This document shows positions 21,045-29,237 of a stretch of 62,790 nucleotides of DNA, piece after piece. Where the stretch lies: NCBI GenBank assembly GCA_017461665.1, contig JAFTXI010000004.1, positions 1 to 62,790 of the forward strand. The letters are read 5' to 3'. The notes below the pieces were generated by a model. It worked only from the letters and a program-made list of their open reading frames with translations, was not told the origin of the DNA and made no database searches. The translations under genes and the position numbers were made by a program. The DNA is from Bacteroidales bacterium. GTDB lineage: Bacteria > Bacteroidota > Bacteroidia > Bacteroidales > F082. Numbering within the stretch: the stretch's first letter is position 1; every line of letters starts with the position of its first letter.

Positions 21045-22265
21045 ATGAATATTTTAAACTTAATAAAGATAGCTTATAAATCGCTGATGCGTAATAAGAT
21101 GAGAGCCTTCCTTACCATGCTCGGTATCGTGATAGGAATATCTTCTGTCATCACGATGGTTGGAGTGGGAGAGAGCTCGCAAGCGAGTATCAACAATCAG
21201 GTGTCGCAGATGGGAACAAATCTCATCATGGTTCATAGAGCGAGGATGCGCGAGAGAGGCGTCTCTACAGGTCGCGATAATGTGCAGTCGCTCAAGGTGA
21301 AAGATGTAGATCTCCTCGCAAAGAACGCCAAATATCTCTCGGCAGTGAGTCCTGTCTTTAACGCAAACGCACAGATTATCAATGGTAACTATAACTGGTC
21401 GGGAAGTATCATGGGAGGTAATACCGACTTGATGGAGATTCGTAAGTTCGAACTCGCTACGGGTTCCAACTTCACCGAAGAAGACATAAAAAAATATTCC
21501 AAGGTGGCGCTGATAGGACACACCATTGTTGAAGAACTCTTCGATGAGAACGTCGATCCGATAGGCAAGACGATACGCGTCGGCAATATGCCGGTGAAAG
21601 TCATAGGAACGCTTAAGCCAAAAGGCGAGAACCAGATGGGTGAAGACCAAGACGATATTTTGATAATGCCTTATACCACAGTGCAGAAACGTATACTCGG
21701 AATAGATTTCATTCACATGATAATGGGCTCGGCTGTCTCTGAAGAACTCGCCGACAAAGCCGTCGAAGAGATAGAGACGCTGCTCCGTGCCTCACATAAA
21801 ATCAAAGATGGAGCAGCCGACGACTTCGAGGTACGTACCCAAGCTGAGATGCTCGAGATGATGTCGTCGATAAGCGGAATGATGACAACGCTTCTGACAG
21901 CAATAGCTGCTATCTCGTTGATAGTAGGCGGTATAGGTATCATGAATATCATGTATGTCACCGTCACTGAACGTACAAAGGAGATTGGACTACGAATGTC
22001 GATAGGCGCACATAACAGCAGCATATTGCTACAATTTCTCTGTGAGAGCGTGATATTAAGCCTCATCGGCGGACTCATCGGAATAATACTCGGACTGCTT
22101 CTCTCATACGTAATATCAATCGTTCAAGGAATGCCTTTTATCGTAAGTACTTCTGCTGTAGTACTTTCATTTGTAGTATGTGCAGCGACGGGAATATTCT
22201 TTGGTTGGTATCCAGCTAAAAAAGCAGCTTCTTTAGATCCTATTAACGCATTAAGATACGAATGA
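21045..22265 (+). CDS. MacB-like ABC transporter permease (FtsX family)
   Basis: Permease of 406 residues with the MacB layout: helix 1 at about 18-40 (MRAFLTMLGIVIGISSVITM), a large periplasmic MacB_PCD domain, then three helices near 282, 328 and 370 with the FtsX signature (GGIGIMNIMYVTVTERTKEIGLRMSIGA). Mechanotransmission rather than through-membrane transport is expected for this fold. Its stop overlaps the start of the histidine kinase gene (ATGA), coupling the pump to its probable regulator. Confidence 0.93.
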   Translation: MNILNLIKIAYKSLMRNKMRAFLTMLGIVIGISSVITMVGVGESSQASINNQVSQMGTNLIMVHRARMRERGVSTGRDNVQSLKVKDVDLLAKNAKYLSAVSPVFNANAQIINGNYNWSGSIMGGNTDLMEIRKFELATGSNFTEEDIKKYSKVALIGHTIVEELFDENVDPIGKTIRVGNMPVKVIGTLKPKGENQMGEDQDDILIMPYTTVQKRILGIDFIHMIMGSAVSEELADKAVEEIETLLRASHKIKDGAADDFEVRTQAEMLEMMSSISGMMTTLLTAIAAISLIVGGIGIMNIMYVTVTERTKEIGLRMSIGAHNSSILLQFLCESVILSLIGGLIGIILGLLLSYVISIVQGMPFIVSTSAVVLSFVVCAATGIFFGWYPAKKAASLDPINALRYE

Positions 22266-23353
22266 TGAAAAATAAAGTTATTAAAGAATATCCAGATGTA
22301 AAACTTATTGTATATCTGTCGCTTGCGATAAGCGTGCTGATGCATCTTGCCGTGTTCCTCTCCTTTAGGTTCGGCGATGGAATCATTTATCAACAAATTG
22401 GCGAACATAAGAAAGCGCCTTTCCATTTCGACGGCTTCCTGCTGAACGTCGTCTCCACTTTCATCCTCGCCTTCGTCCTATATATATATAATATGTATAT
22501 CCAGAAAAATACGAAGATGAACAAAAATACTCAATTATTTATAATGATACTCGGTTCTGTAATTATCACAATAATAATAAGTTTCATCTTTACGACGCTT
22601 CATCCTTATATCTTAGGTCATGATGCTCAACAACTTAATATTGGAAAAAAAGTGAGAATATACAGAAATGCTTTGATGAGCGATTTCTTTGTTACTATGG
22701 TAGTGATTTTGTCGTGGCAACTTCTCGTGTCTAACTATAGAAGTCGTAAAATTGCTGTTGAGAATGAAAGTCTTATAGCAGAAAATCTCATGACTCGCTA
22801 TCATAATCTTAAGAATCAGATGAATCCTCATTTTTTGTTTAATTCTCTTAATACGCTTCAGTCTTTGATTGAGATAGATAAGGACAAGGCAAAAGATTAT
22901 GTTCAGGAGCTGTCGAAGGTTTTGCGATATTCGCTGCAAAATCAAGAAGTTGTGACATTGGAAGAAGAGATTCGTCTCGCCAATTCTTTTTGTAAGTTGA
23001 TGGAGATACGTTATGGCGAAAATCTTAAAATTAATTTTGATATAGATGAACGTCTGATGAATGATGAAGTGATTCCGCTCAGTCTGCAAGTGCTTATAGA
23101 AAACGCGATAAAACATAATGTCATAAGCGACAAACTACCTCTCGTGATAAATATCACTTCCGATTTTACGAATCATTCTGTGATGGTTGTCAATAAGATA
23201 CAACCAAAGATAGATAAGAGCGCAGGTAATGGAATAGGTCTCGCTAACCTTTCGGAACGCTACAGATTAAAATGGAATACAGATATTGAAATTCTCAATA
23301 ATAATGTCGAATTTTGCGTTGTCATAAAGTTAAATAATATTAGCACAAATTAA
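22262..23353 (+). CDS. LytS-type sensor histidine kinase
   Basis: Membrane kinase of 363 residues. Four helices (about 13-33, 60-80, 93-112, 140-157) precede a His_kinase domain with phospho-acceptor H190 in NPHFLFNSLNTL and a HATPase segment with VLIENAIKHN (N-box) and GNGIGLANLSERY (G-box). No separate sensor domain is seen, so the ligand may be sensed in the membrane. The 4-base overlap with the permease gene and 9-base gap to the LytTR regulator place it in the efflux operon, suggesting control of the pump in response to membrane or drug stress; this is inference. Confidence 0.9.
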   Translation: MMKNKVIKEYPDVKLIVYLSLAISVLMHLAVFLSFRFGDGIIYQQIGEHKKAPFHFDGFLLNVVSTFILAFVLYIYNMYIQKNTKMNKNTQLFIMILGSVIITIIISFIFTTLHPYILGHDAQQLNIGKKVRIYRNALMSDFFVTMVVILSWQLLVSNYRSRKIAVENESLIAENLMTRYHNLKNQMNPHFLFNSLNTLQSLIEIDKDKAKDYVQELSKVLRYSLQNQEVVTLEEEIRLANSFCKLMEIRYGENLKINFDIDERLMNDEVIPLSLQVLIENAIKHNVISDKLPLVINITSDFTNHSVMVVNKIQPKIDKSAGNGIGLANLSERYRLKWNTDIEILNNNVEFCVVIKLNNISTN

Positions 23354-23362
23354 TTTTAAGAA

Positions 23363-24127
23363 ATGAAAGCCGTTATAATTGAAGATGAAAAAATTGCAGC
23401 CGATTTACTGAAGTCTCTTATAAATCAGTTAGATGATAGTGTTGAGATTGTCGCAGTTCTTCAGACTGTTGAAGATAGCGTAGAATGGATTAACGACAAT
23501 CCACAACCTGATTTGATGTTCGTCGATATTCATCTTGCCGACGGTTCGTCTTTCTCAATCTTTGATAAGGTGGAAGTTAAATGCCCGATAATCTTTACGA
23601 CAGCATACGATGAATATGCTCTTAAAGCATTTGAAGTCAATAGTATAGATTATTTGTTAAAACCTATTAACAAAGACGATTTGAGCAGAGCTTTGAATAA
23701 ATACAGAAATCTTAAAGGCGATTCTAACAGTTTAGATTATATGAAACTTGTCGGTAAGTTTATGGAGGAAGCCGAGAAGATGCACCATTATAAGGAATAT
23801 TTTTTAGTTCCGGAGCGTGATAAACTTATTCCTCTTCCGACGAAGGAGATTGCTTATATCTATATCGATTTAAAGATTATCAAAGCTGTAACATATTCAG
23901 GCAAAGTCTATTACATGAGTCATAATCTTGATGAGATGATGAAACAGCTTAACCCTAAGAAGTTCTTCCGTGCTAATCGTCAATTTATCATTGCGCACGA
24001 TGCTGTCAAAGATGTGTCGATTTGGTTTGGAAACAAGATTTCCATCAACCTCTGTGTTGAGACGGAAGAGAAGATTATCGTAAGTAAAGCTCGTGTCACG
24101 GAGTTTAAGAATTGGTATTCATTCTGA
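23363..24127 (+). CDS. LytTR-family response regulator
   Basis: Partner of the kinase just upstream, 254 residues. Receiver domain with acidic pair E7/D8, phospho-acceptor D55 (LMFVDIHLADG) and conserved Lys in YLLKPI. The C-terminal LytTR DNA-binding domain (about 145-250) contains FRANRQFIIAHDAVKDVSIW. Likely regulates the tolC-macAB operon it belongs to, but direct-repeat LytTR sites were not identified by eye. Confidence 0.92.
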   Translation: MKAVIIEDEKIAADLLKSLINQLDDSVEIVAVLQTVEDSVEWINDNPQPDLMFVDIHLADGSSFSIFDKVEVKCPIIFTTAYDEYALKAFEVNSIDYLLKPINKDDLSRALNKYRNLKGDSNSLDYMKLVGKFMEEAEKMHHYKEYFLVPERDKLIPLPTKEIAYIYIDLKIIKAVTYSGKVYYMSHNLDEMMKQLNPKKFFRANRQFIIAHDAVKDVSIWFGNKISINLCVETEEKIIVSKARVTEFKNWYSF

Positions 24128-24209
24128 TAGAAAAATGTTTTTTTATTCATAAATTTTCATTTTCTAAGACATTACTTTTTATAATTGATTATTTTTGCAA
24201 AAAAAAGAT

Positions 24210-24362
24210 ATGTCGTTATTAAGAGTAATTTTATCAATCATTTTTCCACCATTGGCGGTTATCGATCGTGGTTGTGGTTCTGTTTTAATTGTCTTCCTAT
24301 TAACATTATGTGGTTGGATACCAGGCGTTATCGGAGCTTTGGTTATCTTAAACAAGAATTGA
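24210..24362 (+). CDS. YqaE/Pmp3-family small membrane protein
   Basis: Product of 50 residues. Two membrane helices (LLRVILSIIFPPLAVIDRG and SVLIVFLLTLCGWIPGVIGA) with the family features PPLAV after the first helix and the CGWIPG-x-I-GA motif in the second. Pmp3/YqaE proteins are stress-linked proteolipids of unclear mechanism, tied to membrane potential in yeast. The start ATG is preceded by an A-rich tract. It lies between the LytTR regulator and queA (10 bases upstream of queA), so it may be cotranscribed with queA. A longer overlapping open frame has no family features and was rejected. Confidence 0.82.
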   Translation: MSLLRVILSIIFPPLAVIDRGCGSVLIVFLLTLCGWIPGVIGALVILNKN

Positions 24363-24372
24363 TTTTTGCAAA

Positions 24373-25599
24373 ATGATTGACGAAGTTAGAAATATTTCCA
24401 TCGAGGATTACAACTATCCTCTTCCTGATGAGCGTATCGCTAAATATCCTCTTCCCGAACGCGACGCCTCTAAGTTATTGGTTTTGAATCATGGTGAGAT
24501 CCAATCTTCTCATTTTAAAAATATCTGCGACTTCCTTCCCAAGGATTCGTTGTTGGTTTTCAACGAGACTAAAGTCGTCAGGGCACGACTTCAGTTTGTC
24601 AAAGACAGCGGTGCTGCGATAGAGATTTTTTGTTTAGAACCAATAAGTTACAATGGAGATTATCAGCTTGCTTTTGGAAGCACGACTTCTTCAACGTGGC
24701 GTTGTTTGGTAGGAAATTCGCGACGTTGGAAGAGTGGCGTCTTATCTCTCAATATAAAGACAAAAGATTATGACTTTGTTCTTTATGCCGAACGCGAGGA
24801 TAAAAACGACAGCTACTCTGTGATAAAGTTTTCGTGGGAGCCATCTTATCTCAGTTTTGCGGAAGTGCTTGAGGCTGCGGGAGAGATACCCTTACCTCCG
24901 TATTTGCATCGCGAGGCTGAGTTGTCTGACAGAGAGCGTTATCAGACTGTCTTTGCCAAATATGAAGGCTCGGTTGCCGCTCCAACAGCAGGGCTGCATT
25001 TTACTAAAGAACTGATAAACAAACTGAGAAATAACGATATAGCTTTTGAAGAAGTGACGCTTCATGTGGGAGCTGGAACATTCCGTCCAGTATCGTCGGA
25101 AACAATAGGCGAACATGAAATGCACTCCGAGACTATCGTAGTGAAAAAATCTTGTGTCGAAAACCTTATCAATAATTGTAGCAAGACTATCATTCCTGTC
25201 GGCACTACGAGCATGAGGACTATAGAGTCGCTGTATTGGCTTGGACTTATGCTTATGGAAGGAGGTGATGAGAAAAGACAACTTCATCTCGATCAGTGGT
25301 TTCCATATAAAGAAAGAGACATCTTGCCATCGGCTGAAGAGTCTCTGTCGTCAATATTGAGATATTTGGAGAAATATGATATGCGTGAATTTCAAGCAAG
25401 TACCGCCTTGATGATAGCGCCTTCGTATAAGATAAAAATCGCTAAAGCCTTGATAACTAACTTCCATCAGCCTAAGAGCACTCTGCTGTTGTTGGTGTCG
25501 GCTTTGATAGGAAACAGATGGAAAGAAGCCTATCAATATGCCTTAGACAACGACTTCAGGTTTTTAAGTTACGGCGACAGTTGTCTCTTTATTCCGTAG
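24373..25599 (+). CDS. queA: tRNA preQ1(34) S-adenosylmethionine ribosyltransferase-isomerase
   Basis: Transfers and rearranges the ribose of SAM onto preQ1 in tRNA anticodons to give epoxyqueuosine. At 408 residues it is longer than E. coli QueA (about 356). Family segments are present: YPLPDERIAKYPLPERDASKL at the N-terminus (21 residues, read as consecutive motifs), ESLLVFNETKV-like DSLLVFNETKVVRARL, AAPTAGLHFT, LHVGAGTFRPV and a C-terminal NFHQPKSTLLLLVSA. Its TAG is immediately followed, with no spacer, by the stop of the convergent response-regulator gene. Confidence 0.92.
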   Translation: MIDEVRNISIEDYNYPLPDERIAKYPLPERDASKLLVLNHGEIQSSHFKNICDFLPKDSLLVFNETKVVRARLQFVKDSGAAIEIFCLEPISYNGDYQLAFGSTTSSTWRCLVGNSRRWKSGVLSLNIKTKDYDFVLYAEREDKNDSYSVIKFSWEPSYLSFAEVLEAAGEIPLPPYLHREAELSDRERYQTVFAKYEGSVAAPTAGLHFTKELINKLRNNDIAFEEVTLHVGAGTFRPVSSETIGEHEMHSETIVVKKSCVENLINNCSKTIIPVGTTSMRTIESLYWLGLMLMEGGDEKRQLHLDQWFPYKERDILPSAEESLSSILRYLEKYDMREFQASTALMIAPSYKIKIAKALITNFHQPKSTLLLLVSALIGNRWKEAYQYALDNDFRFLSYGDSCLFIP

Positions 25600-26331
25600 T
25601 TATTCGTCGAGGACGCTGACAGGTTCTGTTATCACCAACCTAAACCCGACGCCGTGTACTGTGAGAATCTTGACGTTAGGGTCGGCTTTGAGATATTTTC
25701 GCAGACGTGCGATGAAGACATCCATGGAACGACCGATGAAATAATCGCTGTTGCCCCAAATCATTTTCAAGACTTTCTTACGAGTGACGAGGTCGTTCTT
25801 GTTGTCGTACAATACTTTAAGTAAAGCAGCTTCTTTCCTTGTGAGCGGTTGTTCTTTCCCATCTAAGACGAGAAGCATATTTTTCGCATCGAAAATAAAA
25901 CGACCTATGTTTATCTTTTCATTACCTAAAGTATATGAGAAAGGGTCGTTTTTCTCCACTCTGTGCATCACAGCCTTGATACGCAGCAGCAATTCCTCGT
26001 TGCTGAAAGGCTTGGTGAGATAGTCGTCGACGCCATAGTCGAAATCCTTTAAGAGGTTAAGGAACAAACCTTTAGAAACCAAGAATATTATTGGCATATC
26101 AGGATTTAGAATGCGTATCTGTGCAGCTAAGGCAAAACCGTCCATTCCAGTTATCTCAACGTCAAGAACACAGACATCGATGTCGAATTTCTTGAATAGG
26201 TCGATACCTTCGATACTTTTCTTTGCAGCATATACCTTATAACCAACAGATCTTAAGTTCTCACCGATACTATTACGCAAGTCTAAGTTATCTTCGACAA
26301 GTAATACAGATGTTTTGTTAAGAGTTTTCAT
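25600..26331 (-). CDS. OmpR-family response regulator, orphan
   Basis: Transcription regulator of 243 residues. The receiver domain has acidic E13/D14, phospho-acceptor D57 (VCVLDVEITGMDG) and K in YLTKPF; the C-terminal winged helix (about 135-235) ends with KILTVHGVGFRLV. No histidine kinase is adjacent, so its partner is elsewhere. It resembles Bacteroides RprY in layout, but that identity is not certain. Convergent with queA with zero bases between stop codons, so the two transcripts must run into each other. Confidence 0.9.
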   Translation of the reverse strand: MKTLNKTSVLLVEDNLDLRNSIGENLRSVGYKVYAAKKSIEGIDLFKKFDIDVCVLDVEITGMDGFALAAQIRILNPDMPIIFLVSKGLFLNLLKDFDYGVDDYLTKPFSNEELLLRIKAVMHRVEKNDPFSYTLGNEKINIGRFIFDAKNMLLVLDGKEQPLTRKEAALLKVLYDNKNDLVTRKKVLKMIWGNSDYFIGRSMDVFIARLRKYLKADPNVKILTVHGVGFRLVITEPVSVLDE

Positions 26332-26401
26332 AATTTGTTGTTTTATAATGTATAAACTAACAAAAGATAAAAATGTTTAATGCTGATAAAATTTTTTAAA
26401 A

Positions 26402-27376
26402 TTATTTGTTTCTTATATATAAATATTCTGCATATTCTCTCAGTATCTGTTTTCTTTCTTCTTCAATATCAATGCTGTTGAGGTTTTGTAAAGAATTTTC
26501 ATAATATTCGGTCATGAGTTTTGTAACAATATTTTTAACATTATATTTGTCGTAGATGTTCAATATTGTCTCGATTTTTTTCTCGTCGCGACCTTTGGGC
26601 ATCCTGAATAAGTCGAGCAATATTTTCTTGTCGTCGTCGTTGGCGAGTTCAAGAGCCTTGAGATACAAATAGGTTTTTTTGTTGTCGGAGATGTCACCTC
26701 CGGTCATTTTTCCAAAGATCTTAACGTCACCATAGCAATCGAAGATGTCGTCTTGAAGTTGGAACGTCATTCCCAAATTGATACCGAAATCGTAGATAGC
26801 CTTCTGATTTTCTTGCGATGCGCCTGCTACTATAGCGCCTATTTTTAATACTGAACCGAGAAGCACAGCAGTCTTGAGACGAATCATCTCTAAATATTCT
26901 TCCAAAGTAACATTGTCGAGAGTTTCAAAGTTAAGGTCGAACTGTTGTCCTTCGCATACTTCTAAAGCAACCTTGCATAACTCAGCAAATACTTCGTATG
27001 AATAATCTTTTTTTGTATTGAGAACATATTGGAAAGCCTTGATTAACATGGTGTCGCCGGAAAGAAGAGCGATGTCGGAACTCCATTTGTGATATACGGT
27101 TTCCATACCTCTACGCAGCGGAGCCTGATCCATGATGTCGTCGTGAACCAAAGTGAAGTTATGGAAAATCTCAGTAGCGACAGCCGGAACCATGCAGTCG
27201 TCGATATTGCCATTAAATAAATCGCAGGCGAGGAGACATAAAGTAGGACGCATCCTCTTGCCACCTTGACGAAGTATATATTCTATAGGAGCGTATAACT
27301 CGGCAGGTTTTCCCTCGAAACTCTGATTGTCAATATAATCGTTGATTGATTTCTGTACTTGTTCAACTTCTATCAT
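26402..27376 (-). CDS. Polyprenyl (isoprenyl diphosphate) synthase
   Basis: Condenses isopentenyl diphosphate with allylic diphosphates. The 324-residue product has the first Asp-rich motif DDIMDQAPLRRG (D about 98), the second LQDDIFDCYGD, and the GGKRMRPTL segment near residue 35. F lies five residues before the first DD; in several synthases an aromatic residue there limits the product to C15-C20, so a short-chain FPP/GGPP-type product is plausible but unproven. A -7 box lies at 27427-27434. Confidence 0.9.
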   Translation of the reverse strand: MIEVEQVQKSINDYIDNQSFEGKPAELYAPIEYILRQGGKRMRPTLCLLACDLFNGNIDDCMVPAVATEIFHNFTLVHDDIMDQAPLRRGMETVYHKWSSDIALLSGDTMLIKAFQYVLNTKKDYSYEVFAELCKVALEVCEGQQFDLNFETLDNVTLEEYLEMIRLKTAVLLGSVLKIGAIVAGASQENQKAIYDFGINLGMTFQLQDDIFDCYGDVKIFGKMTGGDISDNKKTYLYLKALELANDDDKKILLDLFRMPKGRDEKKIETILNIYDKYNVKNIVTKLMTEYYENSLQNLNSIDIEEERKQILREYAEYLYIRNK

Positions 27377-27426
27377 TGTTAATATTTTTTTTAAATCTTC
27401 TAATTTTAACTATAATTTACATGCCT

Positions 27427-27434
27427 CAAAAATA
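27427..27434 (-). promoter_or_regulatory. -7 promoter box of prenyl synthase gene
   Basis: Minus strand TATTTTTG about 50 bases before the ATG. Confidence 0.4.
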
Positions 27435-27503
27435 CAATTTTTAACTTAATTACTGATAAAAAATGGTGCGAAATTTGTAACATTTCTGTAAAAAATGCTA
27501 ACG

Positions 27504-28553
27504 ATGAAAACACTGAAATTATTTATTCTCTGCCTGACGTTCTGTCTAACTACTAACATATTTGCTCAGAAAGAGACAACAGTTGAATACGATAAAACCA
27601 TTGATAAATTAATTCCAAAAGCCAAGAAGAATAAGCTAAACGAGAAGAAGTTGGATCAACTTACGATTGCCTATCATCAAGCTAATGAGATAGATCACAA
27701 GAAGATAATGGGACTTAAATCGTCGGGACAGCCTGATATTTGGATCGAGATTTTTTATAGGATTAATAATATCAATAATAGGCAGAATAAGATAAAGGTC
27801 CTTCCTGATAATGTTAAGAAGGTTATGAATTTTAAGATGCTGAATCTTGAGAATGAGATTGATAATTCAAGAGAGAAAGCGGAACTTTATCTTTGTGCCA
27901 AGATAAATCTCTTGTTAAAGAATCCTACCGAGACGAGTCTCGCAGAATCTAAGACGCTTGTCAATCATCTTGTTAACATAAACCCGCAAAATAATAATAT
28001 CGACGATTTCAGATTGAAACTCGTGATTTTGCCATCGAAGCAGATACTATTTAGAATTGCAACTCCAACAGAACTATATCTTCCTGAGGATTTTGCTCAA
28101 CTCGCCCTCGATTTTAAAGATGAGTCAATCTACGGAATTCCTTTTGACATCGTTCCAATAGAAAACACCGATTACGACTTGATGATTCGTGTTATGATTG
28201 AAGAAAAAATAATCTCACCAGAGCGTATTGACGCTGTCACTTTTGAAGAAAAGAAAGGAGCACTTGTTGCGAAAGTCACGGATAAAAGTATGACAAAGTC
28301 GGCGACAATTAAAGGACAAATTGAGATTATAGACGTAAAAAAAGAGAATGTTTTAATTGCTACACCTTTCAATATTGCCTCAACTTTTGTATATAACTAT
28401 GCAGAAGTCAGTGGCGACAAGGCTGCATGTTCTGAACATACTTTGGCATTATTAGATAAGCAAGTCGTTGATTTTCCATCTGATGAAACATTGTTAAAAG
28501 ACGTTGCGAGAAAGTTAAATACGATAATAAAAACTCATTATCAAAAAAAATAA
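27504..28553 (+). CDS. Exported protein of unknown function
   Basis: Product of 349 residues; ATG 27504 is preferred over 27495 because it gives a clean signal peptide (MKTLKLFILCLTFCLTTNIFAQ). The mature protein is Lys/Asn/Ile-rich, with a helical N-terminal half and a beta-looking C-terminal half. No Cys lipobox, membrane helix or T9SS tail is seen. I do not recognise the family. It ends shortly before tRNA-Thr and is probably periplasmic. Its low-GC Lys-rich composition differs little from its neighbours. Confidence 0.75.
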   Translation: MKTLKLFILCLTFCLTTNIFAQKETTVEYDKTIDKLIPKAKKNKLNEKKLDQLTIAYHQANEIDHKKIMGLKSSGQPDIWIEIFYRINNINNRQNKIKVLPDNVKKVMNFKMLNLENEIDNSREKAELYLCAKINLLLKNPTETSLAESKTLVNHLVNINPQNNNIDDFRLKLVILPSKQILFRIATPTELYLPEDFAQLALDFKDESIYGIPFDIVPIENTDYDLMIRVMIEEKIISPERIDAVTFEEKKGALVAKVTDKSMTKSATIKGQIEIIDVKKENVLIATPFNIASTFVYNYAEVSGDKAACSEHTLALLDKQVVDFPSDETLLKDVARKLNTIIKTHYQKK

Positions 28554-28572
28554 AAAAAGTTTAAAAAGCTGT

Positions 28573-28602
28573 TGGAGTTTTGAAAAATTATTGTATCTTT
28601 GC
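28573..28602 (+). promoter_or_regulatory. Promoter of tRNA-Thr
   Basis: TTG (28573-28575), 19-base spacer, TATCTTTG (28595-28602), 22 bases before the tRNA. Confidence 0.6.
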
Positions 28603-28624
28603 ACTTGCAAATGAGCAATAACAA

Positions 28625-28696
28625 GCCGGCGTAGCTCAGCGGTAGAGCACGTGATTTGTAATCTCGGGGTCGGGGGTCCAAATCCCTCCGCCGGCT
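28625..28696 (+). tRNA. tRNA-Thr (TGT)
   Basis: 72-nt cloverleaf with 7-bp acceptor stem GCCGGCG/CGCCGGC, D-arm GCTC/GAGC and anticodon TGT in loop TTTGTAA. Two irregularities: the middle pair of the anticodon stem (CGTGA/TCTCG) is a T-T mismatch, and the T-loop reads TCCAAAT with C where T55 is usual. CCA is not encoded. Confidence 0.9.
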
Positions 28697-28697
28697 C

Positions 28698-28737
28698 AAA
28701 AAAAAAGGAACGAATTTCTTCGTTCCTTTTTTTGTTT
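28698..28737. terminator. Bidirectional terminator after tRNA-Thr
   Basis: Stem AAAGGAACGAA / TTCGTTCCTTT with loop TTTC and A/T runs outside. It serves tRNA-Thr on plus and the GxxExxY gene on minus. Confidence 0.88.
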
Positions 28738-28749
28738 TTACGGAGCAAA

Positions 28750-29127
28750 TCATAAATTGATATATCTGCTCCATTCTAATTTTCTTTTGTTTCCGAAGTT
28801 TACTAAGACACCTAATGGAGATTTTGTGATATGCAGATAATTCAATATCTGAGCTATATGATCGTTTGTAATCTCCTCTGCAGCTTTTAGTTCGATTATT
28901 ATGTCTTCATAACACACAAAATCAGCCACATATCTTTTACGTAGCTTCTCACCTTTATAGTAAACTTCTAATGGGACTTCTCTCAAATAAGGAATGCCTC
29001 TGAGTTTAAATTCTAATTCAAGAGCTTCTTGGTAAATTGGTTCTGCTAAACCGCAATGTAATTCATTATAGACCTCATAACAAGCTCCAATAATGTCATA
29101 AACTTCTTGTTCGTAAATAAGTTTCAT
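28750..29127 (-). CDS. GxxExxY family protein
   Basis: Product of 125 residues from ATG 29127; codons further upstream are unlikely because the A-rich start context is at 29127. The naming motif is G-L-A-E-P-I-Y (residues about 27-33), followed by YLREVPLEVYYKG and the nuclease-like triad in VADFVCYEDIIIELKA (D, then E-x-K), as in the PD-(D/E)xK fold. Function is unknown: the family is common in Bacteroidetes and is suspected to bind or cut nucleic acid. It is a single gene between tRNA-Thr and PFK, a usual place for accessory cargo. Confidence 0.88.
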   Translation of the reverse strand: MKLIYEQEVYDIIGACYEVYNELHCGLAEPIYQEALELEFKLRGIPYLREVPLEVYYKGEKLRKRYVADFVCYEDIIIELKAAEEITNDHIAQILNYLHITKSPLGVLVNFGNKRKLEWSRYINL

Positions 29128-29160
29128 TTTTTTGTGTTTTAAGTTCGTGGTTTTGTTTTT

Positions 29161-29228
29161 CAGTCCACGAATTGTCACTAATTGAACACTAATGGTTTTT
29201 GTGTCGATTGGTGTTGGTTCGTGGACTG
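29161..29228. repeat. CAGTCCACGAA inverted repeat
   Basis: Perfect 11-bp outer arms CAGTCCACGAA (29161-29171) and TTCGTGGACTG (29218-29228), with partly complementary inner sequence (CACTAATTG / CGATTGGTG). It sits just after the PFK stop and may act as its 3' hairpin. Related GTGGACT or CCACGAATTAACAC pieces occur at 49620 and 62588. Confidence 0.65.
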
Positions 29229-29237
29229 AATAAGATA

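Noticed and set aside
24185-24376. A 63-codon open frame before queA
   Set aside because: It overlaps the YqaE/Pmp3 frame, has no recognisable domain, and overlaps the queA start; the shorter frame has clear family motifs.
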